This document shows, in pieces, positions 45,091 to 56,045 of a stretch of 64,000 nt of DNA (positions are counted from its first letter, which is position 1; each line of letters starts with the position of its first letter). Both the position numbers and the translations under genes were made by a program. The DNA comes from Chelydra serpentina (Eukaryota; Chordata; Testudines; Chelydridae), in contig JBAIAC010000280.1 of NCBI GenBank assembly GCA_037349315.1, positions 124,001 through 188,000 of the forward strand, written 5' to 3'. The notes under the pieces were generated by a model, which had not been told where the DNA came from, searched no databases, and worked only from the letters and a program-made list of their open reading frames with translations.

Positions 45091-48000
45091 CTGGGGGTGG
45101 GAGGGGAGAGAGTCACCGGTATGTCTGTGTGCACCAATCCCCCTGACACACACACATTCACACAGAGCAGGGCTTGTCCCGTCCAGCAGAGGGTGACAGG
45201 AACACACACACACACACACACACACACCCCTGCAATCCCAGCTGGTGATCCCATGAGCCCCTCCCAGCAAACCAACCCCCACCCCAAAATACTGAGTGTG
45301 CCAGATAAGGTGAGTGGGGCCCATGTGGGTCAGGGTTCGGGGTCAGGCCCCATGGGGGGAACAGGGGACACTTACCAGGGTCTGTGTCTCTTTCCCTTTG
45401 TCGATGGAGGCGTCTGCGGAACAGAGACACCCGCTGAGCTGCACCCCCGGCCGGCCCAGAGCAGAACCCCACACCCAGCTCTGACCCCCCCCCCCCCCCC
45501 CCATCCAGCCAGGGGGGTCAGAGACCGGCACAGCCACCCCTCCCCCGCCCCACAGCATGGGCCAGGGTCATTAGCCCTGTGTTACAGAGTTGAAAACTGA
45601 GGCACAGAGACGGCAGCAGAGTCTAGGGGGTCATGGCGGGGCGAGAAGGGGGCTGGGAGCCAGGACGCCTGGATTCTCACCCTGGGTCTGGGAGGGAGTG
45701 GGGTCCAGTGGTTAGAGCAGGGGGCTCGGAGCTAGGAGTGGATGTGGATTCCTCCCAGGTCACTGGCTGGGAAGGTCTGATGGAGAAGTGAAGGGGGGGA
45801 CACACAAAGCCCCAGGCCTGGCGGGGAGACTGTGGGGCCCACAGAGGGAGACACTGAACTAGAGGGGGAGGGGATGGTGGGCGAGCCCCAGGGAGCTGGT
45901 GGGGAGGGAGGCAAGAAGCTCAGCTGACACCAGCTACCTCTGGGGCCCTCTCCTTAGTCCCGCCCAGCAGCAGCTGTAAATCAGACTCCGCCCCTTATGG
46001 GTGGAGCCCCCACAAGTCCTGCCCCTCCCCAGGGAACCTGCCGCACCCTGGTACCCCCTTGGGTGTGTTACTCACAGACGGGGTCTTGCTGAGCCGGGGC
46101 TTTCAACACCCCGAAGGGGCTAAAAGAGAAAATCCACTTGTAAATGTCACATCCCACCACTCGCAGGGAGATTCCCCAAAACACCCAGAGAGCCCCATAT
46201 CCTCCCTCACACTGAACCCTGTTCCCAACTCCCCCCGCCCCCCCCACTAGACCCCACTCCCCTGCCAGAGCTGGGGACAGAACCCAGGCAGAGGCGACAC
46301 ATGGGTGGGGGCATGACGGGTCACATGATTTCCCCCCCCCCCGATTGCTGTTTTGTGCAGCCCCCCACCCCTGCGGAGCAGCTGAGCTGGGGAGCTACGC
46401 TGGAGAGGGAGAGGCAGGAGCTGCATGGGGGGGGTCACTGCTTTCCGGGGGGGGGCATGATGCGACTCCAGTTGTTCTGCGGTTGTGCCCCTCCACTGTG
46501 AGCAGGTCCAGGTCATCTCTGAGGGGTCCTGGTCCCCAATCCCATTTCCCCCGCCCGCCAGAGCCGGAGAGAGAACCCAGGAGTCCTGTGACCCAGGCAG
46601 GTCGATGGGGAGGGGGAGGGGCCGGGTTCCTACCTGCTCGGTCTCGATGCGGCTCCTTTTCCTGCAGAGGGACACAAACCAGAATCCCCCATGAGCCGAT
46701 CGGGATCCCCCGGTCCCAGCGCCCGGCCACTCACCCCCCACAGGGCAGCAGGGATGGGGGGGCCTGGGGGGTCCCCTCTGCTGCTGGTGCTGAGCCTGGA
46801 TCCCTGCTGGGGTGGGCAGGACCAGCAGGGGGCAGCACAACACCAGAGCATGTGCCAGAGGATGGGGCAGATGAACTCGGGGCTTTTCCTGTCTCCAATC
46901 CTCCCTCATCAGTGACTGGTTATAACAAACCTGATCCATAGGTTGGCTCCCCTGGCACTCCAGGTACCTGAGAGCCACGGTGCCAGTGGCTCGTTATACA
47001 GGGACCCCTCACCCGGTGCTGAGATGGGGTGGGACAGGTGCGTGTGTACAGGGATTACCCATGTAGCAGAACCCCCTGATAAGCCCCCACCCCACTCCTT
47101 GGCTTTCCCAGCACAATCCCCCATCCCGTCCTGCTTAGCAGCAGGTTTAACCCTTCCCTCGCTGGGCGGGGCACTCACTGGCTCGGGTTTTTCTGAAGCA
47201 GACGAAGGCCACGAGGAGGAGGAGGAGGAGGAGGAGGACGGCAGCTGCCGCGCTCACCCCGATGATGATGGGGCTGGTCAGACCCGGAGGTGCTGGCGGT
47301 TCCGATCCGCCTGGGAAACAGTAGCAGCTGTGAGTGCCGGGGGCGGCTGGTCTGTTCCCCCCCCACCGCCACTCCAGGTGGCAAACAAGCAGCTGGGACA
47401 CTGCAGGGCACAGGCAGCAGAAAATTGTATGGGGACGATGTCAGGGGGGCCCTGAGGAATCAAGTGGGGTCAGAGCCAGCAAGATCTGGGGGGATTTGTA
47501 GCATGAGGGGGAGCTGGGCTGCAGTCTGGGGGGCTTGGTAAGGGGCGCTCTCCCCATCAGTCAGGGCTGGCCTCATTACCCAGCACGGCACTAGGGGGTG
47601 CTGTCTGACCCAGCCTGGCCATCATTTCTAGGGCATTTCACCCCCTTCCTCATGGCCACATCGACTCAGGCCAACGGGCCCATCTAGCCCGGTATCCCGC
47701 CTCCCAGGCTGGCTGCTCCTGGCTGCTTCGCAGGGAGCTCCAGGGTGCCCCCTCCCCATGGCCACTGATGGGCCCAGCTGCCCCCAGAGGAAGCCTCCGG
47801 CTGCCCTGTTAGCGGCGGGTTCATATCTGAGCAGGAGGCTTCGCTCCCCTCCCAAATCCATTGGCGGGGGGAGGGGAGAGTCACTGCCCCTGAGAACAGC
47901 CTCTGTCCCTCCTGCTGGGCAACCACTGGGGAAGCTGCCCCATAATCTGCATCTGATGAAGTGGGTATTCACCCACGAAAGCTTATGCTCCAATACCTCT

Positions 48001-51000
48001 GTTAGTCCCACGCCCCATCCAACCACTCCCTGCCCCCTGACAGGCCCCTGACCCATCCAACTCCCCCTGCTCCCTGCCCCTGACTGCCCCAACCTTCTCC
48101 ACACCCCCACCCCCTGAAAGCCCCCCCCCCCCGAACTCCTGACCCTTCCAACCACCCCTGCTCCCTGACTGCCTCCTGGGACTCCCCTTACCAGGCCCAG
48201 GCTGCTGGCTCCACGTGGAGGCAACATGCTGCCGGGTGGACAGCCCCTCTCCTGTAGAGAGCTGAGGCAGCGGTGGCTCACACTCTGTCCTGGGAGCCGC
48301 ATTACCTGAGCACAGCAAGGGGGGAGCCGGGGGGCGCACAGCGGGAGGGCCCTGGGGAGGGGAGGGCGCCGGACCGCAGCCTGGGCAGGAGGAGCGGGAG
48401 GCGCGGCTGCTCCCTGCTAGTGGCGCTGCCACCTTTTCAGGGCTGCTGCCCCCCCTGCACTGCGCCAGCTCCTCCATGGCTGGGTCCGCCCTGCTGATGC
48501 TTTTTGGCCCCCCCAACAACTAGGCGCCTTAGGCAACCGCCTAGTTCGCCTAGTGGTTGCACCGGCCCTGGACCCCGTGCTGCCCGGGCGGGTGGGAGCC
48601 GGCGCCGCTCCAGGCTGGGTCGGGTCAGTTCCCCCTGCGGGAATAGAACCAGCGTCTGTCGGGGTGGGGGGAGGGGCTGAGACACCGACTCAGTGATGCC
48701 CCCCACCCTCTGGGACTAGTGATGGTTCAGCCACTGGGCCTATAGGGCCTGTGCCCAGGGGCCCCAGCCAAGTGGGGAGCTCCGGAGCCCTGGCCACTGG
48801 ACAAGCAGGACAGGAGAAGCCCCAGCGCCCCGACCCTGGTCCCCAAAGAAGCGCGGGGGGGGTGGGGCAGTGTGTGTGCAGGGGAAGCCTTAGCACTGGG
48901 ACTTTAGGTGCGGCCCCAGGACGGGAGAAGCTCTCCTTACCTACTGCGGTCTCAGGGCTGGGGGCGGGGCTGCAGTGGGGGGGGACGGAATGGGGGCGGG
49001 GCCATGGGTGGAATGGGGGCGGGGCCCCGGGGAAGGGGCAGAAAGGGGTGGGGCCGTGGGCGGGGCCGCAGGCCGAGGAGGCGGAACAGCAGAGGGACGG
49101 CAGGTGGAAGGGGTGGGGAGGGATCCCCCTTGCTCTGGCCCAGGGCCCCCGGAAACCTTAATCCACCTCTGCCCATTACTCAGCATCGACCGTTACTGTC
49201 AGTGCCGGGGAGGAGGTTTGTGGCTGGGGACGGTGCCGGCTGGGCAGCCCCTGTGCCCTGACTCCTCTGTGCGTCCCCAGTGCAGGGGCAGACGGGGGAA
49301 CATCCCCTGGGAAAGGCCCCTGCTCTGCAGCTCCCCCTGGGGGCAGGGATCCTCCTCCCTCGGTTCTGAATCTCCAGGAGCTGCTGCTCCCCCTTGGCTG
49401 GGGAACCCCCAGTGACACTGTCCCCGCTCCCTGTCCAGGCCAGTCCTAGGGCTCTGGGCAGAGCCTGGCTCTGAGCATCCCACCAGGGTGCCGACCTTCT
49501 GGGGGTGGGGCCGGGAACAGCGACGCCGAGCCGGGCCCCTCACCTGCTACCACCAGCTGCACAGGGTCACTGGGCTGCGAGGAGACGAAGGGCTCTGATC
49601 GGGGCCGGTAGCTGCAGCTGTAATTCCCTCCGTGCTGCCGGCCCACGGTGGGGATGCGGAACTCGGCCCCGGCCCCAGCAGGGTCCATGTGTCGCTGGGG
49701 GTTCAGGTCTCCAGCCTTGTGCAGGAAGAACCTCACGTCCCGGCGCTGCCCCTGACACCGGATGGTGACGTCTGCCCCTGGGGCGGTGACCCCAGTGGGG
49801 CTCAGAGAGATGGAGGGTCTGGGTAAGCTGGGATCTGTTCACAGGAGACAGGCTGTGAGAGCCAGACCCAGGCACCCACCCAGCCCCGGCCTCCAGCTGC
49901 AGAAGAGAAGAGTGAGGGGGGATTTGATAGCAGCCTTCAACTACCTGAAGGGGGGGGTCCAGAGAGGATGGAGCTCGGCTGTTCTCAGTCAGGGCAGATG
50001 ACAGAACAAGGAGTAATGGTCTCAAGTTGCAGTGGGGGAGGTCTAGGTTGGATATTAGGAAAAACTGTTTCACTAGGAGGGTGGTGAAGCCCTGGAATGG
50101 GTTCCCTAGGGAGGTGGTGGAATCTCCATCCTTAGAGGTTTTTAAGGCCAGGCTTGACAAAGCCCTGGCTGGGATGATTTAGTTGGGGTTCGTCCTGCTT
50201 TGAGTAGGGGGTTAGACTACATGACCTCCTGACGTCTCTTCCAACCCTAATCTTCTATGATTCCCTAGCTGGCCCGAGGCAGATCCAGTTGCCCCCTGAC
50301 CCAGAATCCTAGAGCCACAGACGTGCCGTGGCTCCCTAGTTCTTGGGGTTCCTCATATGCCGTGTGTGGCCCCTGCCTCATTCCCTGCATCCAGCCCCCC
50401 CCCCCCCCCCCCCAGCACAGAGCGACTCACAGGCTGGTCTCTTATGCCCGGAACCGCAGGGCCTGAGCCCCACATAGGAAGGGAGTCAGCCCCCCCCCCA
50501 CCCCGGCTTCTCTGTTGGGAGGGCTGGGAGCCAGGACTCCTGGGTTCTCTCCACAGCTCTAGGAGGGGAGTGGGGTCTAGTGAGAAGAGAAGGGAGGAAG
50601 GGGGCCAGGACTCCTGGGTTCTGTGCACAGCACCACCACTGACTTGTAGGGGACAGTGCAAGTCTCTACTGTACACAGAGGTTTATAACCTTCAGCTCCG
50701 CCCATCACCCCATACGTAACTGATGTGTTGCCTGGGAAAGGACCCCCCTACTCTGCAGCTCCCCATGGGGGCAGGGGTTCCCCTCCCTCAGCCCGGAATC
50801 TCCAGCGGCTGCTTCTTCCCCGTGGCTGGGAAACCCCACAGTGACTCCATCCCCACTCCCCGGCCAGGCATCCCCTCTGCTGGGCTCAGGGCAGAGCCTG
50901 ACTCCAACCGTCCCATCAACACCAACCTTCCCCGCAGGGTTTGGCTCAGTGTGGGGCTGGGAGCAGGGACACCGAGCCGGGCCCTTCACCTGCTACCACC

Positions 51001-53579
51001 AGCTCCATGGGGTTGCTGGGCCCCGACCAGGTGTCCGGATCCGAGTCGGGGAATAATAGCAGGTGTAGCTGCCTCTGTCTGCCCGGTTCATTTTGGGGAT
51101 GGGAAATTTGACCCCAGCCAAGTCCCCGCCCCACACTGGACGGTCGCAGCTCTCCCCAGAGCGATCCCTCCCGCTGGGGCTCAGGGAGATGGAGGGTTTG
51201 GGGGAGCTGAGCTCTGCAGTGGGAGGGAGACGGGGCGTGAGACAGACCCCGGCACAGTCACTGCGCGGCGCGCCCCGTCCCCAGCATGGAGCGTCAGCGA
51301 CGGGACAGAGACAGGGTCAGAGTCTCCCCTGAGATCCAGAACAACAAGGCACCAGGGGGCTGAGGTATCCCCTCTCCACCCAACCTTCACTGGTTCGGCT
51401 GGACGTCCCATTTGCTGGGCACCAGGGCTCACGGAGACCCCCTGGGGCCTGGCTGGGTGTGGGGCTGGGAGCCAAGGTGCCGGGCTGGGCCCCTCACCTG
51501 CTACAATGATCTGCACAGGGTCACTGGGCTCCGAGTAGACAGTTCCTCCTAACCTGTAGATATAACGACAGGTGTAGCTGCCCCCGTGTTCCCGTCTGGC
51601 GCTGGTGATGGGAAATTCAGCCTCAGAGCCAGCAGGGTCCGTGTAAGTCAGATAGTTCCCGTCTCCAGCCTTGTAGAGATGGAACCTCATGTCCTGGTGC
51701 TGATGCCAACACCGGATGGTGACGTTTCCCCCCACGGGGATCACCCCACTGGGGCTGACGGAGATGGAGGGTTTGGGGTAGGACCCCTCTGGATTCACAA
51801 ACAAAGAGGAAGTAAGTGGGGGTGACACAAACCGCGTCCGTCTGATTCAATCCTCTGCCCATCTGTCGCTCCAGCGTTTTACCCCCCCGCCCGTCCCTGG
51901 GGTGCAGGCCCGGCCCCGCGGCTCACAGCCGGGGAGAGACACGGTGGGGGGGCGGGGTGGGGGAGGGGGGGGGGGAAAGGAGATTTCCAGTCTCAGATTC
52001 CTTCAGTTCTCCAGGGTCAATTCAGCCCTGCCCCCTCTGCACTCAGGGTTGACTCCAGATTGACCTCGGGGGGCTGAGATCAGAACCCAGCCCCGTCCCC
52101 ATCGCGGTCAGGCAGTGAATTGGGATCTACCCTGCAGGGTGGATAGAGCAGGGAGTAGGGAGTATTAACCTGATAATGTTGCATGGGAGTTTTACTAGTT
52201 TACTGTCTGCATTGATACTAGATGATGGTGGGCCCTTTAAAGCGCCCCACCCCCAGCCCCGCTGCCGGAGCTGGGCTCGGGCGGGGATTTAAAAGGCCCG
52301 GGGGCTCCGCAGCGGCTGGAGCCCCGGGCCCTTTAGAGCGCCGCCGGGGTGAGTACAGGGGGAGCGGCGCCTTTTTATAGCGCTGCTCCCCCTGTGCTCT
52401 AAACTTGGCTACGCCACTGCCCCTTTCTGGGTCCCAAAGCCATAGAGCTGTTTAGCCAGACAGGCGGGGTGGCAGACTGGCTCCCACTTACAGCCGCAGC
52501 ATATATGTCTGCGTTTACTCTCCTGGGCTCAGGCCCCTTGGACCCTTTAAAGCGCCGCCGGGTGAGTACAGGGGGAGCGGTGAGGTGCCTTTTTATAGTG
52601 TTGCTCCCGCTGTGCTCTAAACCTGGCTACGCCACTGCTGACAAGAGCATCCCTTTGGGGGATTGGCGCCCCCCATCCCCCACCCACGTCCCTCGTCCTT
52701 AATGTGGAAATTCCCCCAGCTGCCCCATTCCCCACAGATACTCACCTCCCGACACCCCGCTCCGCCCGGCCAGCCAGCAGCCTGGAAAGGAGACGGGTCA
52801 TTAGGGACAGGGCTGGATTACCCAATAGGCAGACTAAGCATGTGCTTAGGGCATCAGCAAAGCAGGGGGCACCAAAAAAAAATAGATTTTTTTTTGAAAA
52901 AAATTATTTGATATTTCCAAAAAAGCATCTTGGGAAAAATCAGAACTTTGTTAGACTTCCTTACACTCCACTCCACACTCTTCCCCCGTTTTTCTGTTCT
53001 CTTTTTATTACTTATCCTCACCTAAACCAGGGCGGGCGTCCTACTATCATAGATCGACATAATCCAAGGAAATCAGATCCTGTCATGTATTGCAATACAT
53101 TTATGTTTTATTATTGATATATTCTTCTGAGTTATACGTACTTGATTTGTTTTTTTCTTTCTTATATATATTATATAGATATATAGATATATAAAAAAAA
53201 TAGTGTACGTTGTGTAATTTTTAAAATTTGTTTAACATATGCGGGGGCACCACAATCTTTTCAGTGCTTAGGGCCTCTAAAGGTCTTAATCCGGCCCTGG
53301 TTAGGGACCAGATCCCAGAGCGACTGGACCCTGGTCTCAGATCCCCCCCCATGGACACATGCCCTGGACTCACCCCCTCCACCATTGGCACACGCCCTGG
53401 TCTCATATCCGCCCCCTCATGGACACACACCCTGGACTGAGCCCCCCTGCATGGGCACACACCCTGGTCTCAGATCCCCCCCATGGGCACATGCCCTGGT
53501 CTCAGATCCCCCCCATGGGCACACGCCCTGGCTGTCTCTCATACTTACCGAGGAGGAGGACGGTGAGAGCAGACACCAT
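44941..53579 (-). CDS. leukocyte Ig-like receptor gene C, inhibitory (two ITIMs)
   Basis: Nine minus-strand exons join in phase: 53579-53549 and 52781-52746 (leader MVSALTVLLLGCWLAGRSGVSG), 51788-51498 (Ig 1), 49834-49544 (Ig 2), 47310-47179 (stalk and membrane), 46661-46634, 46119-46076, 45413-45376 and 45090-44941 (cytoplasmic). They total 1041 nt, 346 residues, all with GT/AG borders. A further Ig-like exon at 51213-50990 is decayed and must be skipped. The membrane exon has no charged residue in its Leu-rich core. The tail has two motifs fitting the ITIM consensus, LTYAEL and SVYAAI, plus a third tyrosine in PVYASI whose -2 Pro does not fit. Phosphorylated ITIMs in LILRB/KIR-type receptors recruit SHP-1/SHP-2 to dampen signalling. 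The exon plan matches inhibitory LILR/CHIR genes. Transcription is unproven. Confidence 0.87.
45201..45228. repeat. (CA)n microsatellite
   Basis: About 14 CA units, 110 bp 5' of the ITIM exon, in an intron of gene C. A C-run of about 18 follows at 45487-45504. Confidence 0.95.
47179..47310 (-). other. membrane exon of gene C
   Basis: It encodes a Pro-rich stalk (EPPAPPGLTSP) and helix IIIGVSAAAAVLL through AFVCF, then FRKTRA. Eight consecutive Leu codons are all CTC, so the helix core is a trinucleotide repeat. Confidence 0.88.
47410..49540. other. intron of gene C, no further exon found
   Basis: It contains a truncated foldback-element end with hammerhead-like motif (47941-48005), C-rich low-complexity sequence (48010-48180), a GC-rich repeat end (48530-48575) and the unit-specific segment (48575-48710). 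I see no stalk exon like that of gene D. Confidence 0.5.
47941..48005 (+). repeat. fragment of the foldback retroelement family
   Basis: CTGATGA, a 6-bp stem (GTGGGT/ACCCAC) and GAAA lie at 47953-47980, followed by GCTTATGCTC and the family's CTCTGTTAGTC. The rest of the element is missing. Confidence 0.7.
49893..50263 (+). mobile_element. CR1 LINE 3' fragment
   Basis: It holds the terminal part of ORF2 (frame broken by a G-run near 49945) and the 3' tail ending CTTCTATGATTC. It is inserted in the intron 5' of Ig exon 2 of gene C. Confidence 0.92.
50515..50640. repeat. GGAGTCCTGGGTTCT-type interspersed repeat
   Basis: Copies of a short unit (GGGAGCCAGGACTCCTGGGTTC, GGAGTGGGGTCTAGTG) are scattered at 22130-22210, 22908-22950, 39262-39312, 45645-45735, 46555-46600 and 54418-54500 and here. 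This is probably a SINE fragment family. Confidence 0.5.
50990..51213 (-). pseudogene. decayed Ig exon inside gene C
   Basis: It keeps a good acceptor (CACTGCAG) and donor (GCAGGTGAAG), the start SSPKPSISLSPSG and the F strand GSYTCYY. It is only 224 bp: the middle containing the first Cys and C strand is deleted and the frame is shifted, ending in TAG at the exon edge. Inclusion would truncate the receptor. It shows the ancestor had three Ig domains. Confidence 0.85.
52200..52645. repeat. tandemly repeated GC-rich element fragments
   Basis: GCGCCGCCGGG, GTGAGTACAGGGGGAGCGG and CTTTTTATAG occur twice (52335-52420 and 52550-52640), each ending in GGCTACGCCACTG. It lies between leader exon 2 and Ig exon 1 of gene C. 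The donor-like GTGAGTAC is part of the repeat. Confidence 0.55.
52808..53299. mobile_element. non-autonomous hAT element in the leader intron of gene C
   Basis: Ends CAGGGCTGGATTACCC and CTTAATCCGGCCCTG are inverted and flanked by ATTAGGGA (52800-52807) and GTTAGGGA (53300-53307). The AT-rich interior contains an ATAGATATATAGATAT stretch. It lies just 5' of leader exon 2. Confidence 0.85.
53330..53535. repeat. short tandem repeats beside leader exon 1
   Basis: Five or six imperfect units with CATGGGCACACGCCCTGGTCTCAGATCC lie just 3' of leader exon 1 of gene C. Single units occur at the same place in genes A (6575-6630) and B (27255-27300), so the array expanded in C only. Confidence 0.6.
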
Positions 53580-54289
53580 GACGGGGCAGTGGGGGCCCCT
53601 CAGCGCTGCCACCAACACCCCGGTGCCCAGCTCCACCCAGCCTGAGGCCCGAGTGCGAGCAGAATGAGGAACTGCGCCGGGGGCTGCAGCCCAAGGAAGC
53701 CCGTGATGCGCTCAACCCTTTTCTTCCCCATCAGATGGTTCCTCTGCAATCTCCAGGCCAAGCCTACCACTGTCAGAGCAAAGCCAGCTCCCTGCAACAC
53801 TCAGAAAACCACATCCCCTCCTGCAGCTGCCCAGTCCCCTGCCCCCCATCACCTCCCAGACCCACATGGGAGCTCCCCAGTCCAGGGACCAGCTGGGAAC
53901 AGGGCAATCTCAGGAGGCGTCAAGAGGTGCCCTGGCTGCCCTGACCTTTCCCAACAGGCCCATCTAGCCTCCCTGGAGCAGCAGCTCAGAGGAGAGGAAG
54001 GATTCTCCCTCCACACACACATACATACAGTGCTCCCCACGGAGCAACCCTCTCCAATGGAGTGGGGCAGAGATTCCTTCCTGACGCGGCTGGGCCCAGC
54101 GCCTGCCCTGGAGCATGAGGGTGGAGGGGTCTGGCCAACCTCCTTCTCAGGTAGTGTTGCTGCAGATGTTGTTATTAGCTGAGTGAGGTGGCAGAGAGAC
54201 GGGACAGAGGGGTGGGGGTTGTGATTTCCAGTCCCGATGAGCGGGGGAGGGAGGGATAAATGTAGATCCTGAGTTGTTAAAGGAGCAGT

Positions 54290-54350
54290 CGATGAATCCG
54301 CGAAAGGGGAAGTCTGCCCAGAGCCGGCGCTCGCTTGCTGTTTCTGCTAC
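54290..54350 (-). promoter_or_regulatory. candidate promoter block of gene C
   Basis: This is the counterpart of 28046-28100. AAAGGGGAAGT (54303-54313) is conserved, but the second ETS core has changed (TTGCTGT for TTCCTGT). If functional, the two receptors would share one PU.1-like site but not the other. Confidence 0.35.
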
Positions 54351-55079
54351 TGCCTGTGAAACTGTGTAAACCTGCTGCCCGGCACCTACCCTGTTATATA
54401 CCCCGACTCTGGGAGGGGTCTAGTGATTGGGTGGAGGGGCTGGGAGCCAGGACTCCTGGGTTCTCTCCCTGGCTCTGGTTGGGGGGTGGGGTCTGGTGCT
54501 TAGAGAAAAGGACAGATTGGAGCCAGCCCCCTGGAGGTGAAAGGCCCCATGTCCCTTCCCCAGCCCATCCCCGGGGCAGTGGGTCTGCGCAGCTCAGGGC
54601 CCGGGGCAGAGCTCACAGGGGCCGACGGCTGAGCCGAGTTTCCCTCGCCAAACTCAGGATGCTGCAAAAGGGACACAGGGGGAGGGAGGAGCCGACCAGC
54701 CCCCCAGAAAGGGCAGGGGCAAGATCACGGGGACAGAGCTCAAGAGAAACTGCCCCCCCCCAGCTCTTGCTCCCCAGCTCATTTGCCCTTCACCTCCCAT
54801 GTTCACCCATTGGGCCCCTCATCCCCCCTAGCCTGTGTCCCCTCCCCCAATCACATCCAACCCAACCCCACCCCTGTCCTGTGTCCCCTCATGTCCCTGG
54901 CTGTCGTCCCCCCCGTTCTGTCCCTCCAGCCTGTAGTTCCCTCATGTCCCTGTCCCCCCATCAGCTCCCCACCCTCCTAATTCTGCCCCGTCCGGTGTCC
55001 CTGCACGCCCCCGCTGTGCCCCCCACGTCCCACTCCCGCCCCTGTTCTGTCCCCCGTCCCCTCACGCCCCCAACCTCCC

Positions 55080-56045
55080 CGTTGGAGGGAAGGGACCCCT
55101 GGCTGCCCTCAGTTAACATGGCCACCCCCCTGGCTAAGATGGCCGATGCCTCAGCCTGGGGGTGGGAACAATCGTGTGTCCCCCAGACTGTCAGGGTGGG
55201 GCAATGGCTGCATGGGAACAAGCCCCCCGGCTTCTCTGACCCTAGACTGACCCCCAGCCTGTGCCCCCCCAACCCCAACTCCCATCTCTTGATCCTGCCC
55301 CGTGGCCATGGGGGGTCGTTGTCTTCCCCCCACCCCTCCCCCCGGCTGGAGCTGCCCCACCTAAACTGGGAGTTAATGTGAAAACAATCCTGCCCCTCTT
55401 CCGTGCTTTGCTGTGTGTGGGTGGAGCTATACGTGAAAGAGCCCCCCGGCCTCCCCCCCCACATTCCCCCCTCCTATCAGCCCGTCTTCCCCAAAGCCCC
55501 CATCTCCCGCTCAGCCTGTCCCCATCAGGGTGGGAGGCTGAGGGGACGTGGGGGTCACTAAAGGCCAGGCTGCGTGTGGGGCAGGGGGAAGGAGAGAAGA
55601 AGAATGTGGGGGGGAGGGGAAAAGGGCTGAGACTGAGGGGGCAGGAGCTGAGGGGAGACTGGGGCAGGACAGAGGAGGGGGGATTTGGGGTCCCCCATGT
55701 GTGTCAGGCTGAACATGCCCCATGACCATGGGGGTGCCCCCAACCCCTCTACCTCCCCCTCCCCCATGGCTCAGCAGGGGTTTTGGCTGGAAACAATCCT
55801 GCCCCCCGCCCAGCTCAGACCCACTGAGTGTAGGGGGGCTACGTGGCAAAGTGTGGGGAGCAGAGACGTGGGGGAGGAAAGGGCATTGGGGGGCTGGGAA
55901 TGTAGGGGGGGAGTATCTAGAGGGGCAGAGAGGAGGAAGAGGGGAGGGGAAGGTGAGACATGGGAAGGCCATTTGAGTTCAGGGAATGTGGGGCAGAGGG
56001 GGGTTAGGGGGCAGGAAACTGAGGGGAAAGAAAGTGGGGGAGCCA
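55080..56045. repeat. unit-specific upstream segment, copy 2
   Basis: It matches 9165-10140 upstream of gene A, including the internal duplication. No gene is recognised. Confidence 0.6.

Noticed and set aside
44716..45600. 294-codon plus-strand frame opposite the ITIM exon
   Set aside because: It is a shadow of the minus-strand exon and includes the CA repeat and a C-run.
54335..55381. 348-codon plus-strand reading frame upstream of gene C
   Set aside because: Pro/Ser-rich composition with no conserved motif; it spans a unit repeat also present, with different frames, upstream of gene A.
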